Assembly: GCF_017114915.1 (NCBI RefSeq)
Contig: NZ_JAAUOE010000034.1
Location: 23,692-60,887 of the forward strand
Origin: Pseudomonas frederiksbergensis
GTDB taxonomy: Bacteria > Pseudomonadota > Gammaproteobacteria > Pseudomonadales > Pseudomonadaceae
Reading direction: 5' to 3'
DNA length: 37,196 bases
A program made the position numbers and the translations under genes. The first letter of the stretch is position 1. Every line of letters begins with the position of its first letter. Positions 1-8,156 of the stretch are shown here, in pieces. The notes beneath the pieces were generated by a model, which did not search any database, was not told the origin of the DNA, and saw only the letters and a list, made by a program, of their open reading frames with translations.

Positions 1-707
1 TCGGAAACAGAGACTTTTGCGAGTTCAAGGTAATGGGCGGAAAGTTTGCTTGAGTGGGACATCTGTGGCCTTTAGTTAGAAAAACTGTCATTGCCCATTG
101 AAATCCCAATGACTTTTGGCAGCATAAAAGAACAACTAAGAGCCTCTCCTTATTGAGGCCTTACTCCTTCAAAGTTGGCACATTGCAACCACTGGAAAGC
201 ATCTAATCAGATAGCAAGACGAAGTATCTCTGCCGCTCGTAGGAATTTTCCCTATATGTAGCAGAAGCACTAATGATGTCGAACCGACATCTCATCGCAT
301 GACAACCTCGTCACAAACCACTGGAATAGAGCCATCCTTTGGATAAATCACAACCATTTCCGCATTCAGTAATGAGTCTGCTCTTGATGGGGCGTGAAGC
401 ATGCCAAAAATAAAAAGCGTTGAATGTAGGACCATTCCGAAACATTACTGATATCAACAAACAATTCGGCGAACACCAACAGCCAAGTAAAAAACAACAT
501 TAAATTGATAACAATTTATGTGCCCAACATTCTGAACTTGGGAAGTTTCTGGCCGGACGTCGCGATCCCTTCCTACATCAATCCCACTCATGCCTTGTTA
601 GCGTGTTCAGCCATTGACGCCTGTCCAGACCAGGTTTGGCTTGGGCATCGCGATTTGAATCTCTTTCAGCTTAAGGATGAGCGACTAAACAGCAAAAGGA
701 TAAGCGC
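1..707. other. AT-richer leader region with no supported gene
   Basis: No convincing coding sequence is visible. Short open frames at the extreme left edge close within the first 80 bases and could be the tail of an upstream gene, but there is too little to tell. A TTG-initiated 80-codon frame at 505-747 has no clear ribosome binding site, overlaps the vgrG start and has no recognisable composition, so I do not call it. The region is visibly AT-richer than the rest of the window. It contains a perfect 7-bp-arm inverted repeat at 275-291 (GATGTCG, 3-nt loop, CGACATC) of unknown meaning. The promoter for the downstream vgrG is presumably here, but I cannot place it. Confidence 0.6.
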
Positions 708-3700
708 ATGTTCGCACCGGCCAATGCTGCCCAGTTCACGCTTGTGATTCCGACGGTCCGCAACGATTTCAAAGTGCTGGCCTTTGAAGGCACTGAAACC
801 ATCAGCTCCTTGTATTCAATTCACGTCGACCTGGTCAGCGAGTACCCCGATGTCGATCTGGAGAGCCTGCTCAGCCAACCGGCCTTTCTCCAGTTCGGCC
901 TGAACGGCGAAGGGATTCATGGCCGTATTGAAGACGTGGGCGCGGGAGAATCTGGTGAACGCCTGACCCGCTATCACCTGACTCTGGTGCCCGCGCTGTA
1001 CTACTTGCAGTTCAGCCACAACCAACGGATTTTCCAGCACCTGACGGTGCCGCAAATCGTCACCAAGGTGCTCAAGGGTCACGGCATCCAGGCCAATGCA
1101 TTTACTTTCCACGTCAGAACAAGTCCCGAGCGCGAGTACTGCGTGCAGTACGGGGAAAGTGATTTCGAATTCGTCCAACGGCTGTGCGCCGAGGACGGTA
1201 TTGGATGGCATCACCAGCATTCCCGGGACGGCCATTTGCTGGTGTTTACCGAGGATCAGGTCTTCGTTCCCACACTGGGCGAAACCCCCTACCGCCAAAG
1301 CTCGGACATGGTGGCGGAGCACCCGGTTATCGACCAACTCTCCCTGATCTACAAGACCCGAACCAGTAAGGTCACTCGCCGGGACTATGACTTCCAACGC
1401 TCCAGTCTGTTATTGGAAAACAGCGTCACCTCCGAAGTCGCCCCAACTCTCGAAGATTACCGCTTCCCATTGCAGATGGTGACCGGAAAGCGCGGTAAAC
1501 AGCTGGTCCAACAGGCACTGGAACGACACCGTACTGACTATGCAGTAGCCAAGGGGCAAAGCGATCAACCCATGTTGCGCTGCGGCCACTTCTTCGGAAT
1601 CACCGAACACCCATGCAAAAAGTACAACGATCTGTGGTTGTTGCTCAGTGTTACTCACGTAGGGAAACAGCCTCAATCTCTCGAAGAAGCGCTTATCCAC
1701 GACCCCCAACCCAAGGACGGATTCACCCAAGGCTACCGCAATAAATTCACGGCAATTCCGTGGGACGTGGCCTTCCGACCACCGCTGCCCTACCGAGAAC
1801 CCTTGGTCAGCCAGACCGCCCGCGTCACCGGGCCGGTGGGCGAAGAGATTTATTGCGATGAATACGGGCGCGTGAAAATCGAATTCCCGTGGGACCGGGC
1901 AGAACTCAACAACCAAATGAGCAGTTGCTGGGTGAGGGTTTCATCCAATTGGGCGGGTGAAGGATACGGGGCGGCGACTATCCCGCGTGTCGGCATGGAA
2001 GTCGTCGTGACGTTCCTGGACGGTAATCCCGACAAGCCGCTAATCACCGGGTGCGCGTCTAACAGCGTGACGTCTGTGCCCTACCCCTTGCCCGAAAACA
2101 AAACCAGAACCGTACTGCGCAGCCACAGCTCTCCCTCCACCGGCGGTTACAACGAACTGTCGATTGAAGACCGCGCCGGGCAGGAGTTGATCTATCTGCG
2201 TGCTCAGCGGGATATGGAGCAGAAGGTCGTCAATGACAGCCGGCTGGAAGTGGGCAACGAGCGCCGGGAAACCATCAAGGGCGACAGCATTACGGTGCTG
2301 GAGGCGGAAGAGCATCGCACGGTCATGGCGGATCGCAAGGTGCAACTCAGGACCAATGACTATCTGCAGGTGGCCGGGAGCAGCCATACGAGAGTTGATG
2401 ACACGCTGGTCATCGAGGCCGGCGAGCAGCTGCACATCAAGGCCGGTACACACCTTGTACTGGATGGGGGCGAGAGCATTACCTTGAAGGTCGGCGGTCA
2501 GCACATCGTGATCAATGCTGACGGGATTTTCAGTAGTAGCGAGATTGAGCAGGGCGGATCACCGATGGCGGGCATGGCCGCTCAAGCCTTGTTGCCGGGA
2601 GCAATGGCGGGCTTGCTGGCGCCAGCCGTGCCTGTGCCAACGGAAGACACTGCGGCAGAGGCGCTGGAGGAAGAGGAGGAAGAGGTCGAAGCTGAAGAAG
2701 GAATTACATTACGGATCGGGGTGTTTTTTGATGGCACCGGGAACAACCGATCCAACAGTGAGAAGGTCGCAGGGTGTTATGCCCGGGATGTGAATCTGCT
2801 GGAGGAGGCTGAAGATATTCAGCGGTTTTGTCAGGCGCATGGGTATGACGGTTTGGGGAACACGCCGGATGACAGTTATGGGAATGACGCGAGTAATGTG
2901 GCGAAGTTGTATGAACTGTACACCGATGACAGTCAGCGGTTATTGCCTGATGACGAAACCATCGGGTACATCCCCGTTTATCTGGAGGGTATCGGTACCA
3001 GCAGTGGTGGAGAGGATTCACTTTTTTCACCCATGACCGGCGTAGGTGCACACGGTGTATCAGCGCGGGTTGCGCAGAGTCCAGCGCTTATTCTTGAAAG
3101 GGTCGAGCAGTTCAAACTGTCTAATCCTGATCGAAAGGCTGAACGTGTCGAGTTCGATATCTTCGGTTTCAGTCGCGGTGCCGCAGCTGCACGGCATTTT
3201 GCCAATGAAGTACGGAAAGGAGAGAAGAGCCCATTGGCAGCGCTGCTATCAGCCAATGCGACGTTGTTTACCGAGGACTTTTCCTGGCGCACCAACACCG
3301 ATGTCTCCATCAACTTTATCGGCATCTTCGACACCGTTGCCGCAGTAGCCAACATGGCTGACGGTGACTTTAGCGTTCACGACGCCAACAATCCCGGTGT
3401 CAACTTGTATCTAGCGCCCGATGTGGCAAAAAAAGTCGTGCATTTGGTGGCTCGGGACGAGCGCCGCCACAACTTTTCGCTCAACAACGCCGGTGCTGCC
3501 GATATCGAGCTGCCCGGCGTCCACTCCGACTTGGGTGGTGGGTATATACCAAACTTCATTGAACGAGTTCTGCTTAGCAAGCCGCGCTGCAGCCGCGACA
3601 TGGAACTTTACGTGCCTTACACAGCGTCAACCGCCTATCGTTGGGCTGAGCAAGAGCTAGGTCGCCTTCAGGATCAACTTAACCTGTATGGGCTTGCACT

Positions 3701-4130
3701 GGAGGTGCAAACCTGGGCCGAGGAGGTAACCAACAACGCAAAAGGCGACAGATCCAAGTCGAAAAATGTGTATGCAGCAGTGCGCAGTCAGCGGACTGTG
3801 CGCAACGATCTGGCGTTGGTTTACCTGCGAATCATGCGCGAGTTGGGGGCCCGGCACGACGTCCCGTTCAAGGTTATTGACGAAGAGGATCAAACGTATG
3901 CATTACCGACAGAGCTGAAATCGATTGCCGAAAAACTGATGGCTTACGCGTTAGGCGCCACTCGCCGAACGAACCTGAGCCTCGACGAAGAGGAGTTGCT
4001 CTACCGCCGCTACATCCATCTGTCTGCCAACTGGAATGCTGCCAAAGGCTGGAACAACAGCGATCTGAACATCGTGTTTATTAATCGACCTGCCGAAAAC
4101 TATAAACGCGTGGTGCATCCCAATGCATAG
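708..4130 (+). CDS. vgrG: Evolved VgrG spike with C-terminal DUF2235 (Tle1-type) lipase effector domain
   Basis: Trimeric T6SS spike-tip protein carrying its own effector. Residues 1 to about 620 are a VgrG core: a gp27-like N-terminus with the EYCVQYGESDFEFVQRL signature, the gp5-like OB fold (VTGPVGEEIYCDEYGRVKIEFPWD) and a beta-helix of repeating valine/glutamate strands. A Glu-rich linker (about 645-664) leads to a DUF2235 domain that opens with GVFFDGTGNN and contains the lipase elbow GFSRG (Ser822). Asp875 (IFDTVA) and His939 (PGVHSDLGGG) are plausible triad partners. DUF2235 in T6SS is typical of Tle1 phospholipases, so delivery to the target periplasm or membrane and lipid hydrolysis is inferred. 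The ATG is preceded by AAAGGATAA. At 1140 aa it is far longer than a bare VgrG (about 650 aa). No DUF4123 adaptor gene is present, as expected for a covalent cargo. The stop overlaps the next gene. Confidence 0.93.
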   Translation: MFAPANAAQFTLVIPTVRNDFKVLAFEGTETISSLYSIHVDLVSEYPDVDLESLLSQPAFLQFGLNGEGIHGRIEDVGAGESGERLTRYHLTLVPALYYLQFSHNQRIFQHLTVPQIVTKVLKGHGIQANAFTFHVRTSPEREYCVQYGESDFEFVQRLCAEDGIGWHHQHSRDGHLLVFTEDQVFVPTLGETPYRQSSDMVAEHPVIDQLSLIYKTRTSKVTRRDYDFQRSSLLLENSVTSEVAPTLEDYRFPLQMVTGKRGKQLVQQALERHRTDYAVAKGQSDQPMLRCGHFFGITEHPCKKYNDLWLLLSVTHVGKQPQSLEEALIHDPQPKDGFTQGYRNKFTAIPWDVAFRPPLPYREPLVSQTARVTGPVGEEIYCDEYGRVKIEFPWDRAELNNQMSSCWVRVSSNWAGEGYGAATIPRVGMEVVVTFLDGNPDKPLITGCASNSVTSVPYPLPENKTRTVLRSHSSPSTGGYNELSIEDRAGQELIYLRAQRDMEQKVVNDSRLEVGNERRETIKGDSITVLEAEEHRTVMADRKVQLRTNDYLQVAGSSHTRVDDTLVIEAGEQLHIKAGTHLVLDGGESITLKVGGQHIVINADGIFSSSEIEQGGSPMAGMAAQALLPGAMAGLLAPAVPVPTEDTAAEALEEEEEEVEAEEGITLRIGVFFDGTGNNRSNSEKVAGCYARDVNLLEEAEDIQRFCQAHGYDGLGNTPDDSYGNDASNVAKLYELYTDDSQRLLPDDETIGYIPVYLEGIGTSSGGEDSLFSPMTGVGAHGVSARVAQSPALILERVEQFKLSNPDRKAERVEFDIFGFSRGAAAARHFANEVRKGEKSPLAALLSANATLFTEDFSWRTNTDVSINFIGIFDTVAAVANMADGDFSVHDANNPGVNLYLAPDVAKKVVHLVARDERRHNFSLNNAGAADIELPGVHSDLGGGYIPNFIERVLLSKPRCSRDMELYVPYTASTAYRWAEQELGRLQDQLNLYGLALEVQTWAEEVTNNAKGDRSKSKNVYAAVRSQRTVRNDLALVYLRIMRELGARHDVPFKVIDEEDQTYALPTELKSIAEKLMAYALGATRRTNLSLDEEELLYRRYIHLSANWNAAKGWNNSDLNIVFINRPAENYKRVVHPNA

Positions 4131-4809
4131 GTGCTCACCCTTGCTTAAGTCCGGCTTTGCGCTGCTATTTGTGTTGTTGGGAGGATGTGCCTCTGTCGAG
4201 AGCAGATCACTACCTTATGACGCGTGGAGCCTTGATTTTTTTTCGCCTGACTATATGGAAGTCTGGATCGAAACGGCCAGTGTCGTTGATATCAATGAGC
4301 GCGTGTTCCTTCGCGCGGGCAGCGGTATACCGGCTATGGGGTATCCACGAGCAATGAGCAAAGGCGTACCGTCCGAGTTCAGAGGCAAACCAGCGGGATG
4401 GCGAGAAAATCCCGGAGGAAAAGGCCGGTATGTCATCGGGGCTGACCTGCCTCGTTTGGTCTATGTACGTTGGCAGTCCATGGCAGAACCGCAGACCTAC
4501 GGGGCCTACATCGAGATCCCCGAATCTGCGCGTGACACCATGCTCAAGGGTGAAAAAGCTTATTGCGGTGCGGTAGGCAAATGGAAAACCGATTACCGAA
4601 AGTTTTTGACCATCGGTCTGGCGCCAGGAGGAATCGCCAAGGTGTGGTTGGGTGGGCCTTGTCTTAAATCGACCGAAGTCACCCGAGTCCAAGGCACTAT
4701 CAGCCCCAAAGGTCCCTACGGGGGCACGTCCAATGGAAAACATCGGCCGCTTTCAGAAGAGTCCAAAGCCTACATCGACAAGTTCGGTATCCCCTATGGA
4801 AGTTGGTAA
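4123..4809 (+). CDS. DUF2931-type lipoprotein, probable immunity to the VgrG-linked lipase
   Basis: A 228-aa protein with a lipoprotein signal peptide: basic start, hydrophobic stretch and an LGGC lipobox with Cys22. Ala at +2 predicts outer-membrane sorting, facing the periplasm. The mature region (WSLDFFSPDYMEVWIETA and following) resembles the DUF2931 family of Pseudomonas lipoproteins found next to Tle1/DUF2235 effectors. Its ATG lies 8 nt inside the end of the vgrG-lipase gene, so the two are translationally coupled. That arrangement is typical of effector and immunity genes. The periplasmic location fits neutralising a lipase that arrives in the periplasm. The family assignment is from memory of sequence style and the immunity role is inferred. 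Confidence 0.75.
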   Translation: MHRCSPLLKSGFALLFVLLGGCASVESRSLPYDAWSLDFFSPDYMEVWIETASVVDINERVFLRAGSGIPAMGYPRAMSKGVPSEFRGKPAGWRENPGGKGRYVIGADLPRLVYVRWQSMAEPQTYGAYIEIPESARDTMLKGEKAYCGAVGKWKTDYRKFLTIGLAPGGIAKVWLGGPCLKSTEVTRVQGTISPKGPYGGTSNGKHRPLSEESKAYIDKFGIPYGSW

Positions 4810-4822
4810 GGAGCGCAAATAC

Positions 4823-5182
4823 ATGGATTTAAGAACATTACTTTTCGCAGCGCTTATGTGGCAGCCTCTTGCCTACGCCGCAGCAGAGTCCAGTTCGCTG
4901 GACGGGCATTATTTCTTGCACGGCGCAATGGAAATAGGAGCGGAATTGCTGCTGCGAAAGGACGGCACTTTTGCCGGAGGGATAACTTATGGAAGCGCAG
5001 ACGGTATTGCCAAAGGGACTTGGCATGTCGAAGGCAACACCCTGACGCTAAAAGCTGACACCTTGCCCGACAATACGAAAGAAAATTTGGGAGTCTTGTT
5101 CGACGACCTCCAGTTGGCGATTGAACCCGATTGCCTCGCGGTGGATTTGGGCTCTGGTAAAGCGTGCTTTCGCCGCCGTTAA
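4823..5182 (+). CDS. Small exported protein of unknown function, possible second immunity factor
   Basis: A 119-aa protein beginning with a cleavable signal peptide (hydrophobic core LLFAALMWQPLAYA, likely cut after AYAAA). The mature part has alternating short beta-strand-like segments (DGHYFLHG, GTWHVEGNTLTL), suggesting a small beta-barrel or lipocalin-like fold. I recognise no family. I chose the ATG at 4823 because TAAGGAG lies just upstream, overlapping the stop codon of the lipoprotein gene, and because it puts the signal peptide at the N-terminus. A longer frame extends upstream to 4652 but runs inside the preceding gene. Co-transcription with the lipase and its probable immunity protein suggests an accessory or second immunity role, which is an inference only. 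Confidence 0.72.
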   Translation: MDLRTLLFAALMWQPLAYAAAESSSLDGHYFLHGAMEIGAELLLRKDGTFAGGITYGSADGIAKGTWHVEGNTLTLKADTLPDNTKENLGVLFDDLQLAIEPDCLAVDLGSGKACFRRR

Positions 5183-5414
5183 CATCCTGCAGGTTTTCAT
5201 TCCATCGTCGCCGACCTCGCCGACGATATGGACGGCTCACGCCGCTTTGTAGCCTTGGTACTCAGTCGCATGGCCGACGGGTGCATTGCTGGTGACGCGA
5301 GCGCTGGATCATTTACAAGCGCAGGAGATGGCGGCGCATGGCGCCAAGGCATAGCCAGTACAGATCATCCCCACGCAACACGTGGGAATGATCAAAGCCC
5401 TACAGAAAACTCAA
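5183..5414. other. Intergenic region between converging operons, possible gene debris
   Basis: The plus-strand vgrG module and the minus-strand T6SS operon converge here. In one frame from about 5185 the translation reads ADLADDMDGSRRFVALVLSRMADG. After a shift, a second frame reads ALLVTRALDHLQAQEMAAHG and stops at 5354. Both look compositionally like protein, so this may be the frameshifted 3' remnant of a lost gene. I cannot identify it. A REP-like palindrome follows at 5363-5393. I see no clear T-tract terminator. Confidence 0.35.
5363..5393. repeat. REP-like palindrome
   Basis: A 31-nt imperfect palindrome: GATCATCCCCACG, loop CAACA, CGTGGGAATGATC. It has the same form as the element at 26160-26190 (GATCG-TCCCACG arms) and resembles the short intergenic repeats common in fluorescent pseudomonads. 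It lies between two convergent transcription units, where it could act as a bidirectional terminator or transcript stabiliser. Confidence 0.7.
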
Positions 5415-6344
5415 TCAAACATTCGGGCAAGGTACCGGGGCCCAGTCGCCCAGATCCGGGTTCTTGCACATGCTGTTGACCTGAGTGGTGCCTGCGCTGG
5501 CGACTTGTTTGCTTTCCGCCTGTTTGGCTTGTGCGGTTTGCAGGGTTTTCTCGGTGGTGACCGCTTCTTTCGGCACGGTTGGCAGCACCGGTTTTTTCGC
5601 CGGTTTCACCGCTTTTTTGCTCTTGGTTGGCGTCACGACCGGTGTGGTGTCGGCGGTCGCCACGGTGACCACGTCGGTGCGCTGCACGCCGACTTGCTGC
5701 AGGTCTTTTTCGTAGGCCTGGGTGTAGTTGTTCAGGTCTTCGCTGGCTTTACCGTTCACCGCGACGATCAGGTCGTTGGACTCTTTGAGGCCCGCGACGA
5801 TTTCTGCCAGGCGCTTGCGGCCCTCGGTGTCGTTGACGGTCTTGGCCTTGCGGTCGGCGACCAGTTTGGTGAACGCGCTCTGGTAGCACTGTTGCGAAGC
5901 CTTGGCATACGCGGTGCTGCGGTCGATGTCGGCGGCGCTTTTGTTGACGTCGGAGGCGTAGGACGCGATGCGCTGGTTGTCATCGGCGATCTGCTTCTGA
6001 CGTTCGGTGTAGTAGCCAGCCGCGCCACCCGCCAGGGCACCGCCCGCTGCACCGATGGCGGCGTTGCGGCCACGGTTCTCGGAATCGGTCAGGGCACCCA
6101 GCAGGGCACCGCCGACAGCGCCGACGGCCGCGCCGGTGACGACCGACTTGGTCATGTTCGAATCGGTGGCACGCAGGTGCTGCACCGGCTCGTAGCAGTT
6201 CGGGTAGTACTCGACTTTGGTGCTCGAGGCGACCTTGGAGGTCGGCGACGTGGCGCAGCCGGTCAGTACGGTGCTGAAGCCGACGGCGACCAGCAGCAGA
6301 TGACGCTTGGAAACCGAAGCAAAAGGTTTACGAGAGGAAAGCAT
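5415..6344 (-). CDS. tagQ: TagQ, outer-membrane lipoprotein of the T6SS threonine-phosphorylation sensor
   Basis: A 309-aa lipoprotein. The signal ends in LTGC with Cys30, and Ala at +2 implies outer-membrane sorting. Residues about 69-112 form a glycine-zipper segment (GAAVGAVGGALLGALT, then GAAGGALAGGAAG). The rest is helical, then a Lys/Pro/Thr-rich stretch and a final Cys-containing tail. In P. aeruginosa TagQ anchors TagR at the outer membrane upstream of PpkA, which triggers retaliatory firing. I chose the ATG at 6344 rather than the 12-codon-longer frame because it is preceded by AAAGAGAA at good spacing and gives a normal signal peptide. It is the last gene of the long minus-strand operon, 84 nt after tagR. 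The assignment rests on lipoprotein character plus the conserved tagQRST-ppkA-pppA order. Confidence 0.88.
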   Translation of the reverse strand: MLSSRKPFASVSKRHLLLVAVGFSTVLTGCATSPTSKVASSTKVEYYPNCYEPVQHLRATDSNMTKSVVTGAAVGAVGGALLGALTDSENRGRNAAIGAAGGALAGGAAGYYTERQKQIADDNQRIASYASDVNKSAADIDRSTAYAKASQQCYQSAFTKLVADRKAKTVNDTEGRKRLAEIVAGLKESNDLIVAVNGKASEDLNNYTQAYEKDLQQVGVQRTDVVTVATADTTPVVTPTKSKKAVKPAKKPVLPTVPKEAVTTEKTLQTAQAKQAESKQVASAGTTQVNSMCKNPDLGDWAPVPCPNV

Positions 6345-6428
6345 AGTTGTGTTCTCTTTTAAGTTTGACTCGCTCAGCACGGCCCACCGCCGCCTGAGTC
6401 CCTTCCAGGCTCGCTGTACAACGAACGA

Positions 6429-8156
6429 TCAAGACCGCTGAGCGTTCGATGCGAGCAGTTCCTTCAATATCGCCGCCGGGTCGGCTCGTCGTTGCTGACG
6501 ATAGTCACCGACATGGCGAACGAATAACGTCGCGCGCGTCACCAGGCTTTTGCCCAGTACCGGCTTGCGCTCCAACTCTTCCTTGATGCGTTGAAACTGC
6601 GCCTGGATCACGGCATCGGTGTAGCGCGTGCCGGTCGCCAGGTTGTCGATATAGATCGCCACCGCGCCGTCCAGCGCGCTGCGGCCGTTGTCGATGGCCG
6701 TGGCGAACAGCTTGGCGCTGGCCTCGTCCTTGGCGTCCACGGCCTGCTGGCGACTCTTGTGCAAATTGGTCAGGCGAATGTTGTAGTTGTTGATGGTCTC
6801 GGCCACCAGGGCCGCCGACTGGATCAGGTTGCCGGCCGCTTCTTCGCGCTGCTGGGCGATGAGCGAGACGTTGCGCTTGAGCTCTTCGTTGACCAGCCCC
6901 AACTCGGCTTGCAGGCGCGGGTCGACGCTGGCAGCAATGATGCTGTCCAGGCGTTTGGTCGGGTCCTGGGCGTCGTCGATGGCATCGGTCAGCGAAGCCA
7001 GCCGCCCTTCTTTCTGCCACTGGGCAAACAGTTCCTTGTAGCGCGAACGCGGTGCCGACAACGCGCCAATCGCGACCCGGAACCCGGTGGTTTCGTTGTT
7101 TTGTTCGGTGCCGTCGGTGGCAAACAGCGGGTACTCGCGGCGCATCCCGGTGAACAAGGTGCCCTCGCCTTCCAGGTAGTTGCCGCCCTTGACCACGAAG
7201 CCGCCATAAGTGCCCTGGCGGCGTCCGGCGTGCACCAGTTGGAAGGACTCCTGGACCATTTCGGCGGCGTTGCCGATCACGTCGAACAAGCCAATGGGGT
7301 TTGGCAGTTTGGTACCGATCGGCATCAACCGCGCAGCCTGGCCGGTGCCGCCGGCGACTTGATTGAAGACTGCCCAATCGGCCAGCGGTCCGTCGCTTTC
7401 GCTGCCGTCCAGACGCCGGGGAAACAGGCGCCCTTCCAGGTCCTGACGGCTGACGGCTTGCCCGCCACGGGCAGCGAATTCCCATTCGACTTCGGTCGGC
7501 AAGCGCACAAAACCCAGCCCGCCCTCCTCGGCCGAGGTGCCGCGACCGCTCACCGGCAGCAGGTCCTTGTGGTATTTCATCAGCCAGGCGCTGTACACCG
7601 CCGAAAAGCGTTCGGCCTCGAACCGCGACAATTTCACCTTGGGCAAACGCCCGGCCATGCCTTGGGGAAGCTCGGCTTGCAGGGCTTCACAGGCCGGCGC
7701 CGGCTCGCCGCTGGCCAACGATTGCGCCTGGGCCATGACCTGCGCGTATTGGCGGGCGGTGACCTCGTATTTGCCGATGAAATAGAGCATCGGTTTGAGC
7801 GGGGTGTTGGCGTCGGTCTTGGGCATCAACGGGGTGATGCTCTTGCTCCAGTCCTTGGGCAGATCCTTGAGGGTGAACTGGCCGTTGATAAAGTCCCGGC
7901 GGTAACCGGAGATGAACGACTGTTGATACCCGGCCTCGCCTTCGCTGAACGGGTAACCGAGGCTGATTTCGCGGTCGTCCAGACTGCCCTGCGCCAAGAT
8001 GTAGACGTAACGGAACACCATCTGCCCTTCGCACGGCAGCGGCAGGCTGACGTCATCGGGCAACGGCTTGGGGTTGTCCAGTTTGTCGGTGCTTTCATTA
8101 GCCCAGACCATGCCGGCCAGGCTCAGCGCCACGGCGGCGCCCAGTAACTTATACAT
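6429..8156 (-). CDS. tagR: TagR, periplasmic FGE/sulfatase-modifying-factor-like activator of PpkA
   Basis: A 575-aa exported protein whose signal peptide ends near MVWANES. The centre carries a formylglycine-generating-enzyme-like (SUMF1) fold signature: LPTEVEWEFAARGG, then GLFDVIGNAAEMV, VVKGGNYLEGEG and NNETTGFRVAIG. A long helical C-terminus of about 200 residues follows. In P. aeruginosa TagR works in the periplasm upstream of PpkA and promotes its autophosphorylation; no enzymatic reaction is established. I chose the ATG at 8156 because of AAGGAA just upstream and because it begins the signal peptide; the frame stays open about 50 codons further inside tagS. It overlaps the tagS stop by 8 nt. 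Confidence 0.92.
   Translation of the reverse strand: MYKLLGAAVALSLAGMVWANESTDKLDNPKPLPDDVSLPLPCEGQMVFRYVYILAQGSLDDREISLGYPFSEGEAGYQQSFISGYRRDFINGQFTLKDLPKDWSKSITPLMPKTDANTPLKPMLYFIGKYEVTARQYAQVMAQAQSLASGEPAPACEALQAELPQGMAGRLPKVKLSRFEAERFSAVYSAWLMKYHKDLLPVSGRGTSAEEGGLGFVRLPTEVEWEFAARGGQAVSRQDLEGRLFPRRLDGSESDGPLADWAVFNQVAGGTGQAARLMPIGTKLPNPIGLFDVIGNAAEMVQESFQLVHAGRRQGTYGGFVVKGGNYLEGEGTLFTGMRREYPLFATDGTEQNNETTGFRVAIGALSAPRSRYKELFAQWQKEGRLASLTDAIDDAQDPTKRLDSIIAASVDPRLQAELGLVNEELKRNVSLIAQQREEAAGNLIQSAALVAETINNYNIRLTNLHKSRQQAVDAKDEASAKLFATAIDNGRSALDGAVAIYIDNLATGTRYTDAVIQAQFQRIKEELERKPVLGKSLVTRATLFVRHVGDYRQQRRADPAAILKELLASNAQRS

Noticed and set aside
143..160. Possible terminator hairpin GCCTC/GAGGC
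   Set aside because: Only a 5-bp stem with an 8-nt loop and no T run on either strand.
505..747. 80-codon plus-strand frame before vgrG
   Set aside because: TTG start, no ribosome binding site, overlaps the vgrG start, no recognisable sequence.
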